Assembly: GCF_030152825.1 (NCBI RefSeq)
Contig: NZ_JASLIP010000080.1
Span: 1 to 41,681 of the forward strand
DNA from: Corynebacterium sp.
GTDB lineage: Bacteria > Actinomycetota > Actinomycetes > Mycobacteriales > Mycobacteriaceae
Direction of reading: 5' to 3'
Length of the DNA: 41,681 bases
Positions 17,833-26,527 of this stretch are shown in pieces (position 1 is the stretch's first letter; the number at the start of each line of letters is the position of its first letter). The notes beneath the pieces are model-generated. The model searched no databases and had not been told where the DNA came from. It saw only the letters and a list, made by a program, of their open reading frames with translations. Both the position numbers and the translations under genes were made by a program.

Positions 17833-20800
17833 ATGAGCAGGGAAAATAGCGATAAGAGCACGCAAAAATCAGCGCAACAGCCGTCGCGGCACGCCAGAAA
17901 CGGGCGTCACCGCAACCGCGGGGGCAAGCCGCGCCGCCGGGAACGCAGCGGCCGACAGCGCCGGGAGCGAACGGCCGGCGTCAATCTGCCGCAGCAGGAC
18001 CGGGTCTTCCCTCAGATCCACTTCCCTAGCGAGCTGCCCGTCTCGGAGCGACAGGCGGATATCGAAAAGGCTATCGCTGAAAACCAGGTCGTCATCATTG
18101 CCGGCGAGACCGGCTCCGGTAAGACCACCCAGATTCCGAAGATGTGTCTGAACCTGGGTCGCGGCAAGCGGCAGCGCATCGGGCACACCCAGCCTCGGCG
18201 CATCGCCGCCCGCAGCGTGGCGGACCGCATCGCCGAGGAGCTCGGCTCGAGTACGGATAAGCCGGATTCCCTGGTCGGCTACAAGATCCGCTTCGACGAT
18301 AAAACCAGCGAGAACACCGCGGTCAAGCTCATGACGGACGGTGTTTTGCTCAACGAGATCCAGCGCGACCGGCTACTCCGCGAATACGACACGATCATCA
18401 TCGATGAGGCGCACGAACGCAGCCTGAACATCGACTTCCTGCTGGGGTACCTGAAAAACCTGTTGCCAAAGCGCCCGGATCTGAAGCTGATCATCACCTC
18501 CGCGACGATCGACCCCGAAAGCTTCGCGAAGCACTTCGCCAGCGCCGACGGCACACCCGCACCGATCGTCGAGGTCTCGGGCCGCACCTACCCGGTGGAG
18601 ATCCTGTACCGCCCGCTGGAGCGAAGCTATACCGACCCGAACAGCGGCGAGATCACCACCCACGTGACGGACCCGTTGGACGGGCTGATCGAGGCTGTCG
18701 ACGAGCTGTGGAGCTTCGGCAGCGGCGACATCCTGTGCTTCTTCTCCGGGGAACGCGAGATCCGCGACGCCGCCGAGGCGCTGGATAAGCATCTAAACCG
18801 CGACCGGCGCGGGGCACGCGTAGACATCCTCCCCCTGTTTGGGCGACTGTCGAATGCGGAACAGCACCGCGTGTTCAACCCGGGACAGCGTCGCCGGATC
18901 GTGTTGGCCACGAATATCGCCGAGACTTCCCTGACCGTACCGGGCATCCGCTTCGTTGTGGATACCGGTTATGCGCGTATCTCCCGCTACTCCAATCGCA
19001 CGAAAGTGCAGCGCTTGCCGGTGGAGGAGATCAGCCAGGCCTCCGCGAAGCAGCGTTCGGGCCGTTGTGGCCGTGTCGCCGACGGTATTGCGATCCGGCT
19101 GTATTCGGAAGAAAACTTCGAGGCCCGACCGGAGTTCACCGATCCCGAGATTCTGCGCACCCACCTGGCCAGCGTCATCCTGGCGATGCTCGCTCTAGGC
19201 CTCGGTGATATCCAGAAGTTCCCCTTCCTGCAGGCCCCGGACTCTCGCGCGGTGCGCGACGGCGTGGCCCTGCTCAGCGAGCTGGGCGCGATCTCCGGCG
19301 GTGACCGGCACACGTTGACGGGCGTGGGACGGGACATGTCCCGCATCCCGACCGACCCGCGCTTGGCGCGCATGATGGTCGCCGCCCACCGCCTGAACAT
19401 CCTGGACCAGGTCACCGTCATCGTCGCTGCGCTGTCCATCCAGGACGTCCGGGAACGGCCGTTGGAGAAGCAGCAACAGGCCGATGAGCTCCACGCCCGT
19501 TTCAAGGCGAACTCGGACTTCATCTCCACCCTGAAGCTGTGGAGCTATCTGCAACAGCAGCGCGCCGAGCTCAGCGGTAACCAGTTCCGCAAGCTCTGCC
19601 AGCGGGAGTTCATCCACTACTTGCGCGTCCTGGAGTGGGCCGATCTGGTTCGTCAGCTGCTCAACATAGCCAAGGAGCTGCGCTGGTCCGTGCCGAATAT
19701 TCAGCATGTCAGGCAGCTGACCTTCGACGGTGAGCCAATCGCCGAAGATGATGTCCACCGCGCGCTGCTGGCCGGGCTGATCAGCCACATCGGCATGCGG
19801 GAGGGCGAGAGCCGCCAGTTCACCGGCCCGCGCAATTCGCACTTTGTGGTGCACCCGAGCTCCCATGTGGCGAAGAAACCACCGCAGTGGATCATGGCTG
19901 CGGAGCTGGTCGAGACATCCCGGATCTTCGCCCGGACGGTGGGGCCGATCCGCCCGGAGTGGGTGGAGTCAATCGCGCCCCACATGGTGAAGTACACCCA
20001 TTCGGAGCCACACTGGTCCTCGAAGCGAGGTGCGGCGATGGTCTACGAAAAGGCGCTCCTGCTTGGACTCCCCATCGTCACGGAGCGTCGCGTCAACCTG
20101 GGCCGTATTGACCCGGAGCTGGCGCGGGATATGTTCATCCGCAAGGCGCTGGTCGAGGGCGACTGGGAGACTCGCCATAAGTTCTACCGCCACAATCAGG
20201 AGCTTCTTGAGCAGGCCGAGAAGCTGGAGGATAAGGCCCGGCGCCGGGACATCGTGATCGACGATGATGCCCTGTTTTCTTTTTACGACGTCCGCCTGCC
20301 CGCAGACATCATCTCCAGTAGGCATTTTGATTCCTGGTGGAAGAAGGCACGCCACAAGAAGCCGGATCTTCTGGACTTTTCGCTTGACGCGCTCATCGAT
20401 TCGCACGAAGGGGCCGCGGAGGCCAACGAGTTCCCGGACACCTGGCGGCAGGGCAGCATGGAGTTCGACCTGGAGTATGTCTTCGACCCCACCGATCCGC
20501 GCGACGGCATCACCATGCAGGTTCCACTCCCCCTGCTGGCGAACGTCGACCCCGAAATCACGCAGTGGTTGGTTCCAGGCATGCGCCACGAGCTAGCGGT
20601 AGCGCTTATCCGTTCCCTGCCAAAGGCGATCCGCAAGTCGATGGTCCCGGCAACGGATTTCGCAGCACGGGCGCTGGAGGCCATGACGCCCTACGACGGG
20701 GCGATCGACGAGTCGCTGGCCGATGCGCTGCGCTCGCTGGGCGGTCGGGGCATCTACGCCACCGACTTCGACTGGGCCAAGGTGCCTGACCACCTGCGCA

Positions 20801-21951
20801 TGAATTTTGCGGTTATTGACCGCCGCGCCAATGTGGTGCGCACCGGCCGGGATATCGTCGCACTCCAGCGGGAACTGGCCGGTGATGTCCGCCAGGCAAT
20901 TGCGGCGGCGAGTGCTCGGTCTCTGCGTGGTGGCCAGGGTTCTACGGCTGCCAGCCCGCTGGATGCCAAGGTGCACCAGAAGGGTGCGGGCGCAGCTGGC
21001 AAGAAGGGCCGTGGCGCTGGCGGGAAGCAGAAGGCGGCTCAGGGCGGGGCCGGTGTGGGTGGCGTGCTGCAGCACGCTGACGAGTGGTCGGCCGAGAGCA
21101 TCGGCGATATCCCTGAGTCCATCGAGACTGTCGTCGACGGCCAAGCTGTCAATGCGTTCCCCGCATTGGTTGCCAGCTTCTCCGCTGGCAAGACGGGTCA
21201 CCGCAGCACGCGTTTCGAGCTCAAGGCCTTCCCCACCGAGCAGGCGGCGAAGGCTCAGCAGTTCTCGACGGTGCTCGGGCTGATGGCCGAGGCCACCCCG
21301 ATTTCCGCTGGGCAGATGCTCACGGGGCTGCCGTTACGCCAGCGCGTGGCGCTGGAGAACTATCCGAACGGTGGTATTGAGGCGTTGGTGGACGATGCGC
21401 GCACGGCGGCGTGCCGCCAGCTTCTGGAGAAGATTGGCCCGGTGATCAGAACCCCTGACGAGTGCGAACGGGCTTGCCAGACGGCCCGCCAGCAGGCTCC
21501 TGGTCTGGTGCGCCAGATCCTGGTTGCATTCGCCCCTGCTGCATTAGCCATCCAGGACATCTCCGCGGAGCTGGAACAGTGGGATGGTCCCGCGATTGCG
21601 GAGATGAAAAAGCAGGTGCAGTTGTACGCCGCGGACCACAGTCTGGTGACGTGGGGGATTCAGCGCCTCCGGCACGTCCCCCGGTACGTCGAGGCTATGA
21701 AGGAGAGGCTGGCACTGCTGGAGCGGGATCCTGATCGCGAGGCGGAATTGGCGGAGGAACTGGCGGATGCGATGAAGGTCTACCAGCAGACGGTGGATCG
21801 TCTGCCCAGCGCCCGGCAGGCCTCGCCCCAGGTCAAGGATCTGCGTTGGCTGATCGAAGAGCTCATGGTGGCTCTGTTTGCCCAGCATTTGGGCACTGCA
21901 CGCAGCGCATCACTGCAGCGGGTCCGCAAGGCTGCCGGACAGATCCGTTAG
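17833..21951 (+). CDS. hrpA: ATP-dependent RNA helicase HrpA
   Basis: A DEAH/RHA-type RNA helicase of 1372 residues, close to E. coli HrpA (1300), implicated in mRNA processing and rescue of stalled ribosomes. A basic N-terminus (about 1-50, many RRRER runs) precedes Walker A GETGSGKT at about 92-99, DEAHERS at about 190, SATIDPESF, and motif VI RSGRCGRVADG near 407. Helicase-associated and OB-fold regions and the C-terminal DUF3418 domain follow. A Gly/Ala/Lys-rich low-complexity stretch (about 1049-1078, AGAAGKKGRGAGGKQKAAQG) interrupts the C-terminal part. The ATG at 17833 has GGAG six bases upstream. It ends at a strong hairpin shared with nrdR. Confidence 0.93.
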   Translation: MSRENSDKSTQKSAQQPSRHARNGRHRNRGGKPRRRERSGRQRRERTAGVNLPQQDRVFPQIHFPSELPVSERQADIEKAIAENQVVIIAGETGSGKTTQIPKMCLNLGRGKRQRIGHTQPRRIAARSVADRIAEELGSSTDKPDSLVGYKIRFDDKTSENTAVKLMTDGVLLNEIQRDRLLREYDTIIIDEAHERSLNIDFLLGYLKNLLPKRPDLKLIITSATIDPESFAKHFASADGTPAPIVEVSGRTYPVEILYRPLERSYTDPNSGEITTHVTDPLDGLIEAVDELWSFGSGDILCFFSGEREIRDAAEALDKHLNRDRRGARVDILPLFGRLSNAEQHRVFNPGQRRRIVLATNIAETSLTVPGIRFVVDTGYARISRYSNRTKVQRLPVEEISQASAKQRSGRCGRVADGIAIRLYSEENFEARPEFTDPEILRTHLASVILAMLALGLGDIQKFPFLQAPDSRAVRDGVALLSELGAISGGDRHTLTGVGRDMSRIPTDPRLARMMVAAHRLNILDQVTVIVAALSIQDVRERPLEKQQQADELHARFKANSDFISTLKLWSYLQQQRAELSGNQFRKLCQREFIHYLRVLEWADLVRQLLNIAKELRWSVPNIQHVRQLTFDGEPIAEDDVHRALLAGLISHIGMREGESRQFTGPRNSHFVVHPSSHVAKKPPQWIMAAELVETSRIFARTVGPIRPEWVESIAPHMVKYTHSEPHWSSKRGAAMVYEKALLLGLPIVTERRVNLGRIDPELARDMFIRKALVEGDWETRHKFYRHNQELLEQAEKLEDKARRRDIVIDDDALFSFYDVRLPADIISSRHFDSWWKKARHKKPDLLDFSLDALIDSHEGAAEANEFPDTWRQGSMEFDLEYVFDPTDPRDGITMQVPLPLLANVDPEITQWLVPGMRHELAVALIRSLPKAIRKSMVPATDFAARALEAMTPYDGAIDESLADALRSLGGRGIYATDFDWAKVPDHLRMNFAVIDRRANVVRTGRDIVALQRELAGDVRQAIAAASARSLRGGQGSTAASPLDAKVHQKGAGAAGKKGRGAGGKQKAAQGGAGVGGVLQHADEWSAESIGDIPESIETVVDGQAVNAFPALVASFSAGKTGHRSTRFELKAFPTEQAAKAQQFSTVLGLMAEATPISAGQMLTGLPLRQRVALENYPNGGIEALVDDARTAACRQLLEKIGPVIRTPDECERACQTARQQAPGLVRQILVAFAPAALAIQDISAELEQWDGPAIAEMKKQVQLYAADHSLVTWGIQRLRHVPRYVEAMKERLALLERDPDREAELAEELADAMKVYQQTVDRLPSARQASPQVKDLRWLIEELMVALFAQHLGTARSASLQRVRKAAGQIR

Positions 21952-22003
21952 CCCATGGTGGGCCGGCAGCGTGAGCGCCGAGCGGCGCTATGGGCTCGGT
22001 TTT
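21950..22003. terminator. Terminator between convergent hrpA and nrdR
   Basis: An inner perfect stem AGCGCC/GGCGCT (21974-21979 with 21984-21989) sits inside an outer stem AGCCCAT (21950-21956)/ATGGGCT (21990-21996), followed by CGGTTTTAG. The T-run is short, so efficiency is uncertain, but position and stem strength support termination of hrpA. Confidence 0.6.
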
Positions 22004-22475
22004 AGTTACCCGGGTGCGGAGAGTTGCCCTGGTGCTGGCTGCGCAGCAATGCGATCTCTGCCTCGAAGTCCTCGGAGGAGCTGAAGGACTTATACACGGA
22101 GGCGAAGCGGAGGTAGGCGACTTCGTCGAGCCGGCGCAGCGGTGGCAGGATCGCCAGGCCAATGTCGTGGGCGTTGACCTGGGATCCGTAGTCCGCACGA
22201 ACGCTCTGCTCAACCTCGTGGGCGAGCAGCTTGAGGTCGTCGTCTGACACATCGCGTCCCTGGCAGGCTTGCCTTACACCCTTGATGACCTTCTCGCGGC
22301 TGAATTCCTCCGTCACCCCGTTGCGCTTCGTTACGAGAAGGACCGAGCGCTCCATGGTGGTGAACCGGGTGAGGCATTGCAGGCACTCCCGGCGGCGGCG
22401 GATGGCAATTCCGCCTTCGACAACTCGGGAGTCTACAACACGGGAATCTTCACAACGACAACTTGGGCATAGCAC
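22002..22475 (-). CDS. nrdR: Transcriptional repressor NrdR
   Basis: Represses ribonucleotide reductase genes in response to ATP/dATP. The 157-residue protein has the zinc ribbon CPSC at residues 3-6 and CLQC at about 31-34, the linker VVDSRVVEGGIAIRRRREC, then an ATP-cone domain at about 49-139 (VTKRNGVTEEFSREKVIKGV). The start is a GTG at 22473-22475, giving the expected V-L-C-P-S-C beginning; the upstream ribosome site is weak. It is downstream of the divS-like gene on the same strand, the order lexA-divS-nrdR seen in C. glutamicum. No NrdR box pair was found in the window. Confidence 0.95.
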   Translation of the reverse strand: MLCPSCRCEDSRVVDSRVVEGGIAIRRRRECLQCLTRFTTMERSVLLVTKRNGVTEEFSREKVIKGVRQACQGRDVSDDDLKLLAHEVEQSVRADYGSQVNAHDIGLAILPPLRRLDEVAYLRFASVYKSFSSSEDFEAEIALLRSQHQGNSPHPGN

Positions 22476-22581
22476 GCCACTAGTTTATGCCCCGCACGCA
22501 GAAAAAGCGCCACGGCGTGATTCCACAGTTCCCCCAATTCGATCGCCACGGCACTACTGCGCCCAGCCGAGCGGAGGATGG

Positions 22582-23031
22582 CTAGTCCGCCGCCTCGGCT
22601 GACGCGATCTCAGACACGGTCGCGGTGGTGGCAGGAGCCTGTTCTTCGCTACCTTGGCCCATCGCCAACGGGGACAGACCGAGGGTGAGCACCAATGCAA
22701 TTCCGCTCAACAGCACTCCACCCCGGGAGGTGGCCACCCGGTTGGCAATATCCATGCCACGGCGAAGTGCGGAGGCCTGCGAGGTCACGACCCGCTGGGA
22801 ACGAGCATTCGTTACTGGGTGAGCGAAGCGACGCTGCTGCACGAAGTTCGGAGTGAAGGCCCGCCCCTCCCCATGGGTGTTCGAACGTACATTCTTTCCG
22901 GCGCCAGGTGAAGCGCCCCCGGAAAGCGACTCGGAACCTTCGAACAGGACCCGCTCAGTTGGAATAGCGGCGCGTCGACCGGCGCGAGACGCAGCCGCAG
23001 GGACGTGGGAAATGCTCTTAACGAGAGTCAT
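22582..23031 (-). CDS. DivS-like small membrane protein, putative SOS cell-division suppressor
   Basis: A 149-residue protein with an Arg/Ser/Ala-rich, probably cytoplasmic N-terminus of about 100 residues, one transmembrane helix at about 104-125 (GGVLLSGIALVLTLGLSPLAMG), and a short acidic extracytoplasmic tail. It occupies the position of C. glutamicum divS, an SOS-induced suppressor of septation, and of mycobacterial Rv2719c, divergent from lexA. No LysM or other recognised domain is present, so the assignment rests on position, topology and SOS boxes. I chose the ATG at 23029-23031, preceded by AAGGAA, over an in-frame start 33 bases upstream. Confidence 0.65.
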   Translation of the reverse strand: MTLVKSISHVPAAASRAGRRAAIPTERVLFEGSESLSGGASPGAGKNVRSNTHGEGRAFTPNFVQQRRFAHPVTNARSQRVVTSQASALRRGMDIANRVATSRGGVLLSGIALVLTLGLSPLAMGQGSEEQAPATTATVSEIASAEAAD

Positions 23032-23159
23032 AGTAGATTCCTTCCTCGTTCGAACTCCGATCATCAGCGCTGATCTTTCCGATGAATCACCGGTAACCAG
23101 CCGTTGGATAGGAGTGAATCATCCGCTGGGGACAGCGCCCCAACGCCGCCTCACGTGTA

Positions 23160-23175
23160 TCGAACGGGTGTTCTA
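23160..23175. promoter_or_regulatory. LexA SOS box in the divS-lexA spacer
   Basis: TCGAACGGGTGTTCTA matches the actinobacterial SOS box TCGAAC-N4-GTTCGA at 11 of 12 fixed positions if the terminal CTA/CGA difference is counted as one mismatch. It lies just downstream of a proposed divS start of transcription, where a bound repressor would block the promoter. Confidence 0.75.
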
Positions 23176-23190
23176 GGCGGCTACATTGAA

Positions 23191-23196
23191 AATATA
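23191..23196 (-). promoter_or_regulatory. Candidate -10 of the divS-like gene
   Basis: On the reverse strand TATATT gives a plausible SigA -10, with a start near 23184 and a leader of about 150 bases. It is bracketed by two SOS boxes (23160-23175 and 23195-23210), the second overlapping the -10 edge. Confidence 0.5.
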
Positions 23197-23210
23197 GCAC
23201 GCACGTTCGA
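23195..23210. promoter_or_regulatory. Second, weaker SOS box
   Basis: TAGCACGCACGTTCGA has a perfect GTTCGA half and a 4-of-6 left half (TAGCAC against TCGAAC) with the correct 4-base spacing. It lies 35 bp from the stronger box, start to start, and overlaps the proposed divS -10. Confidence 0.5.
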
Positions 23211-23237
23211 AGAAAGTCGAGCGTTTTAGTCCAAATA

Positions 23238-23259
23238 TCGAACATGCAGGTGATAGAGT
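23238..23259 (+). promoter_or_regulatory. lexA promoter with SOS half-site
   Basis: A perfect TCGAAC half-site (23238-23243) is followed by a poor right half (AGGTGA) and then TG-A-TAGAGT, an extended -10 whose hexamer is at 23254-23259. LexA bound here would autoregulate lexA. Transcription would begin near 23266, about 100 bases before the GTG. Confidence 0.5.
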
Positions 23260-23368
23260 GGGTGCCAGCGCGGTCGAGGCCCCCTCGAACGCGGGAGCAC
23301 AAGTTTTCAATCACATGCCAGGTGGCACACGCAGCTGACTGCCGCCCGGGCCGCAAGGAGAGTTCACC

Positions 23369-24118
23369 GTGACGACGTCCCCCGAGTCCCCCCGCCGGCG
23401 CCCAGGCCGACCCAAGAAGAGTGCTGCAGATGCGAAGGTTAAGGGCAACCTGAGCTCCCGCCAACGCCGCATCCTGGAGGTCATCAAGGACTCCACGGTT
23501 CTCCGGGGCTATCCCCCAAGCATTCGTGAAATCGCAGATGCAGTCGGCCTCCAATCCACCTCCTCGGTGTCCTACCAGCTCAAGCAACTTGAAGAGAAGG
23601 GCTACCTGCGCCGTGAGGACAACAAGCCTCGCGCATTCGATGTTCGTGGCTACGAGGACCACGCGAACCCCGGCCTCGTGAAGCCTGTGCCACGGAAGCA
23701 GCCCAAGACCACCCCTGCTCGTGTCTCCGACGACCGCCCCGCAGCGACGTACGTGCCCGTCGTCGGTCAAATCGCCGCGGGCAATCCGATTCTGGCGGAG
23801 CAGAACGTCGAAGCGCAGTTCCCACTCCCCGCCGAGCTGGTTGGTACTTCCGACGAGCTTTTCCTCCTGCAGGTGGTCGGCGAGTCCATGCGCGATGCGG
23901 GCATCTACGACTCCGACTGGGTTGTAGTCCGCTCGCAGCCGACCGCAGATCAGGGTGACTTCGTCGCCGCCATGATCGACGGGGAGGCCACGGTCAAGGA
24001 ACTGCACCACGATGAGGACGGTGTGTGGCTGCTCCCCCACAACGACCTTTTCGAACCAATCGCCGGCAATGAAGCGCAGATCCTCGGTAAAGTCTCCGCG
24101 GTCCTGCGCAAGATCTAA
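23369..24118 (+). CDS. lexA: SOS-response repressor and self-cleaving protease LexA
   Basis: Represses DNA-damage genes and cleaves itself when RecA filaments form. The 249-residue protein has a winged helix-turn-helix at about 29-92 (LSSRQRRILEVI, PSIREIADAVGLQSTSSVSYQL), a long linker, the cleavage site Ala137-Gly138 in QIAAGNP, the nucleophile Ser173 in GESMRDAG and the general base Lys210 in GEATVKEL. The first ~28 residues are a basic extension (RRRPGRPKKS) found in corynebacterial LexA. Start GTG at 23369 with AAGGAG upstream. sugR follows 32 bases later on the same strand. Confidence 0.97.
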   Translation: MTTSPESPRRRPGRPKKSAADAKVKGNLSSRQRRILEVIKDSTVLRGYPPSIREIADAVGLQSTSSVSYQLKQLEEKGYLRREDNKPRAFDVRGYEDHANPGLVKPVPRKQPKTTPARVSDDRPAATYVPVVGQIAAGNPILAEQNVEAQFPLPAELVGTSDELFLLQVVGESMRDAGIYDSDWVVVRSQPTADQGDFVAAMIDGEATVKELHHDEDGVWLLPHNDLFEPIAGNEAQILGKVSAVLRKI

Positions 24119-24150
24119 CCCAAGTTTTTGGATTAAGTGGGTAACTAAGC

Positions 24151-24951
24151 GTGCTTTCAGCTCAGCGTCGTCGACAAATCACCTCGCTTGCCGCCGTGCA
24201 GGGCAAGGTCACCGTCACCGAACTCGCGGCCCAGTTCGGGGTCACGGCCGAAACCATCCGCCGGGACTTATCCCAGCTCACGGCCGAGGGCAAGCTCTAC
24301 CGGGTCCACGGCGGGGCCGTTCCGGCACGGCAATTCCAGACCGACTACGTCCCCCTGGAGACGCGGAAACACTCCGCCGCGCTCGCCAAGCAGGCGATCG
24401 GCAGGGCCGCAGTGCAGTTCGTCCCCCTCGACGGCGGAACCATCTTCCTGGACTCCGGAACCACCACCGCGATGATCGCTGAGGCAATCGTCGAGCATGC
24501 CGAGAGCATCGACAAAAACTACTCCCTGTCCGTCGTGACGAACTCGCCGCACAATGCGCTGCTGCTCTCCACCGACCCCCGCATCAAGGTGCAGCTGCTG
24601 GGCGGCAAGATTCGCGCCCAATCGCAGGCGGTGGTGGGAGCTGTTGCCCTCCAGACATTGGCGCTGCTGCACGCTGATGTGGCCTTCATCGGCACCGATG
24701 CCTTCACCCTCACCCACGGGCTGTCCACCCACGACGCGGCCGAGGCCGCCATTAAGCGCGCGATGATCGCCTATTCGGACAAGGTAGTCACCCTGTGCGA
24801 TTCGACGAAGTTCGGCCTGGACTACATCGTGAGCTTCGCCGAACCGGAGAAGATCGATGTGGTCATCACCGATAGCTCCGCCCCTGAGGGCTTCATCGCC
24901 CAGCTCAACGACACTGGCATCCAAACGGTGGTCGTCGACCAGCAGGGGTAG
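24151..24951 (+). CDS. sugR: DeoR-family sugar-metabolism repressor SugR
   Basis: In C. glutamicum SugR represses pts genes and several glycolytic genes and responds to sugar phosphates. This 266-residue protein aligns with it closely: DeoR helix-turn-helix at about 18-55 (VTVTELAAQFGVTAETIRRDL, then KLYRVHGGAV), then the effector domain with LDSGTTTAMIAEAI, VVTNSPHNALLL, LLGGKIRAQSQAVVG, and HADVAFIGTDAFTLTHGLST. Start GTG at 24151. The gene follows lexA as expected, but the fruK-ptsI-ptsF-ptsH genes that follow it in C. glutamicum are absent; the next gene is the convergent uraA. Its regulon here must therefore lie elsewhere. Confidence 0.9.
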   Translation: MLSAQRRRQITSLAAVQGKVTVTELAAQFGVTAETIRRDLSQLTAEGKLYRVHGGAVPARQFQTDYVPLETRKHSAALAKQAIGRAAVQFVPLDGGTIFLDSGTTTAMIAEAIVEHAESIDKNYSLSVVTNSPHNALLLSTDPRIKVQLLGGKIRAQSQAVVGAVALQTLALLHADVAFIGTDAFTLTHGLSTHDAAEAAIKRAMIAYSDKVVTLCDSTKFGLDYIVSFAEPEKIDVVITDSSAPEGFIAQLNDTGIQTVVVDQQG

Positions 24952-24988
24952 CTGCCGAGCTCCCGCCCCCACGAACCGGGCTGGCAGC
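24951..24988. terminator. GC-rich hairpin after sugR
   Basis: GCTGCC (24951-24956) and GGCAGC (24983-24988) pair, with further GC pairing inside (CCCG with CGGG). No T-run follows, so termination would be inefficient or factor-dependent. It is in the 127-base convergent spacer to uraA, the scar site of the missing PTS cluster. Confidence 0.4.
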
Positions 24989-25078
24989 TCCCCCCTGCTG
25001 CGCCCAGGCCCAGCATTCCCCGGGGGGGCAGCCGCCCCGTCTCCAACGCCAGGACTAACCGCAGCCCCCTCAAAGGAC

Positions 25079-26464
25079 TTAGCGCCTCGTGATGTAGCGT
25101 CCCTCGCCGAAGTTGTCGTAGAGGTAGCGCAGCACCGGGTAGCCCAGGATGATGCCCACCGAGCCCCAAGCAATGCCCTCCGTCGGGATGGAGCCCACGT
25201 TCAGAGTCAGGTTGCCGATGCCGACGATCATCGCCACCGCAGCAGCGGTGAGGTTCACCGGGTCCGTCAGGGAGACCTCGTTATCCATCCAAATGCGCAC
25301 CCCGAGCAGGCCGATCATGCCGTAGAGAACGAGCGTTGCCCCGCCCAACACGCCCACTGGGATGGTAAGAATCGCGGCGCCAAACTTCGGGATGAAGGCC
25401 AGCACGATCGCTGTTGCGGCGGCCACCCAGTACGCGGCCGAAGAGTAAACCTTCGTCGCTGCCATCACACCGATGTTCTCCGCATAAGTGGTGGTACCGG
25501 AGCCACCACCGGATCCAGCGAGCACGGTGGACATGCCGTCGGCCATCAACGCCTTGCCCGCAAGATCGTCGAGGTTACGGTTCGTCATCGTCGACACGGC
25601 CTTCACGTGGCCGACGTTCTCGGCGATGAGGACGACCACCACTGGCAACGTGATCGTCACGGCGGTCACCGTGAATTCCGGAGTCTCGAAGTGAGGGAAG
25701 CCGATCCACGCGGCCTCACCCACGTGCTGCCGCGCCTCCTCCGAGACACCACCCGAAAGGAAGGCGAAGCCCCAACCGGTCAGCACGCCCAAAAGAATTC
25801 CGAGTCGAGCCACCATCCCGCGACCCATCACCGTGAACAGGAGGATCCCCAGCAGCGTCACGCCGGCGATCAGTGGCTGCTCCTGGACGTTACCCGTCGA
25901 GGTGGGAGCGAGGTTCAACCCAATCAGGGCCACGATCGCACCAGTCACGGCCGGCGGCATCACGGCATCCAGCACCTGCCGACCGGCGAGCTGAACCACG
26001 AGGCCGACCACGAACAGCAGCGCACCAGTGGCGACAATCCCGCCGAGCTGTGCCGCGAAGCCCTCCGCCTGGGTTGCCGCCAGCGGGGCCAAGAAGGCGA
26101 AGGAGGAACCGAGGTAGGACGGCAGTCGGTTGCGGGTCACCAACAGGAAGAGGATCGTCCCGAGTCCGGAGAACAGCAGGGTGGTGTTCACCGGGAAACC
26201 CGTGATCGTCGGCACCAGGAGGGTCGCACCGAACATCGCGATGACATGCTGCATGCCCACGCCGATGGTGCGCGGCCACGAGAGGCGCTCCTCAGGCTTA
26301 ACGACCCCGCCCAATTCAATATCGCGGCCGTTGCCGTGCAAATCCCAGCCGAAAAACGAGCCGCGGTGCTCCGTCTTCTCTCCGGGCCCCGCCGTGCCCG
26401 GCTCCGAACTACCTGATGCGTTGTTTCGCGCGCTTAGCGCCCCATTGTCCTTAGTCACGGCCAT
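25079..26464 (-). CDS. uraA: Uracil permease (NCS2 family nucleobase:cation symporter)
   Basis: Imports uracil across the cytoplasmic membrane for pyrimidine salvage. The 461 residues start with a polar cytoplasmic extension of about 60 and then carry about 12-14 hydrophobic helices. NCS2 marks include QHVIAMFGATLLVP near the first helix, SSFAFLAPL, and the conserved ENVGHVKAVS and GGGSGTTTYAENIGVMAATKVYS segments, whose Glu and TTTYAEN residues belong to the substrate and proton site. The ATG at 26462-26464 lacks a strong ribosome site. It is same-strand with hflX (63 bases upstream) and convergent with sugR. No PyrR or riboswitch-like leader is visible. Confidence 0.9.
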   Translation of the reverse strand: MAVTKDNGALSARNNASGSSEPGTAGPGEKTEHRGSFFGWDLHGNGRDIELGGVVKPEERLSWPRTIGVGMQHVIAMFGATLLVPTITGFPVNTTLLFSGLGTILFLLVTRNRLPSYLGSSFAFLAPLAATQAEGFAAQLGGIVATGALLFVVGLVVQLAGRQVLDAVMPPAVTGAIVALIGLNLAPTSTGNVQEQPLIAGVTLLGILLFTVMGRGMVARLGILLGVLTGWGFAFLSGGVSEEARQHVGEAAWIGFPHFETPEFTVTAVTITLPVVVVLIAENVGHVKAVSTMTNRNLDDLAGKALMADGMSTVLAGSGGGSGTTTYAENIGVMAATKVYSSAAYWVAAATAIVLAFIPKFGAAILTIPVGVLGGATLVLYGMIGLLGVRIWMDNEVSLTDPVNLTAAAVAMIVGIGNLTLNVGSIPTEGIAWGSVGIILGYPVLRYLYDNFGEGRYITRR

Positions 26465-26527
26465 AACACTACTGCAGCTAAGGAGGGTTCAGTGCGTCAG
26501 CTCCGCGTCCCGCGCGCGACGGGCGGA

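Noticed and set aside
22881..22896. An SOS box inside the divS-like coding region (TCGAACGTACATTCTT)
   Set aside because: One good half, poor right half, and located within the coding sequence far from a promoter.
24857..26416. A long + strand open frame across sugR and opposite uraA
   Set aside because: Arg/His/Gly-rich composition and complete antisense overlap with the conserved permease identify it as a shadow.
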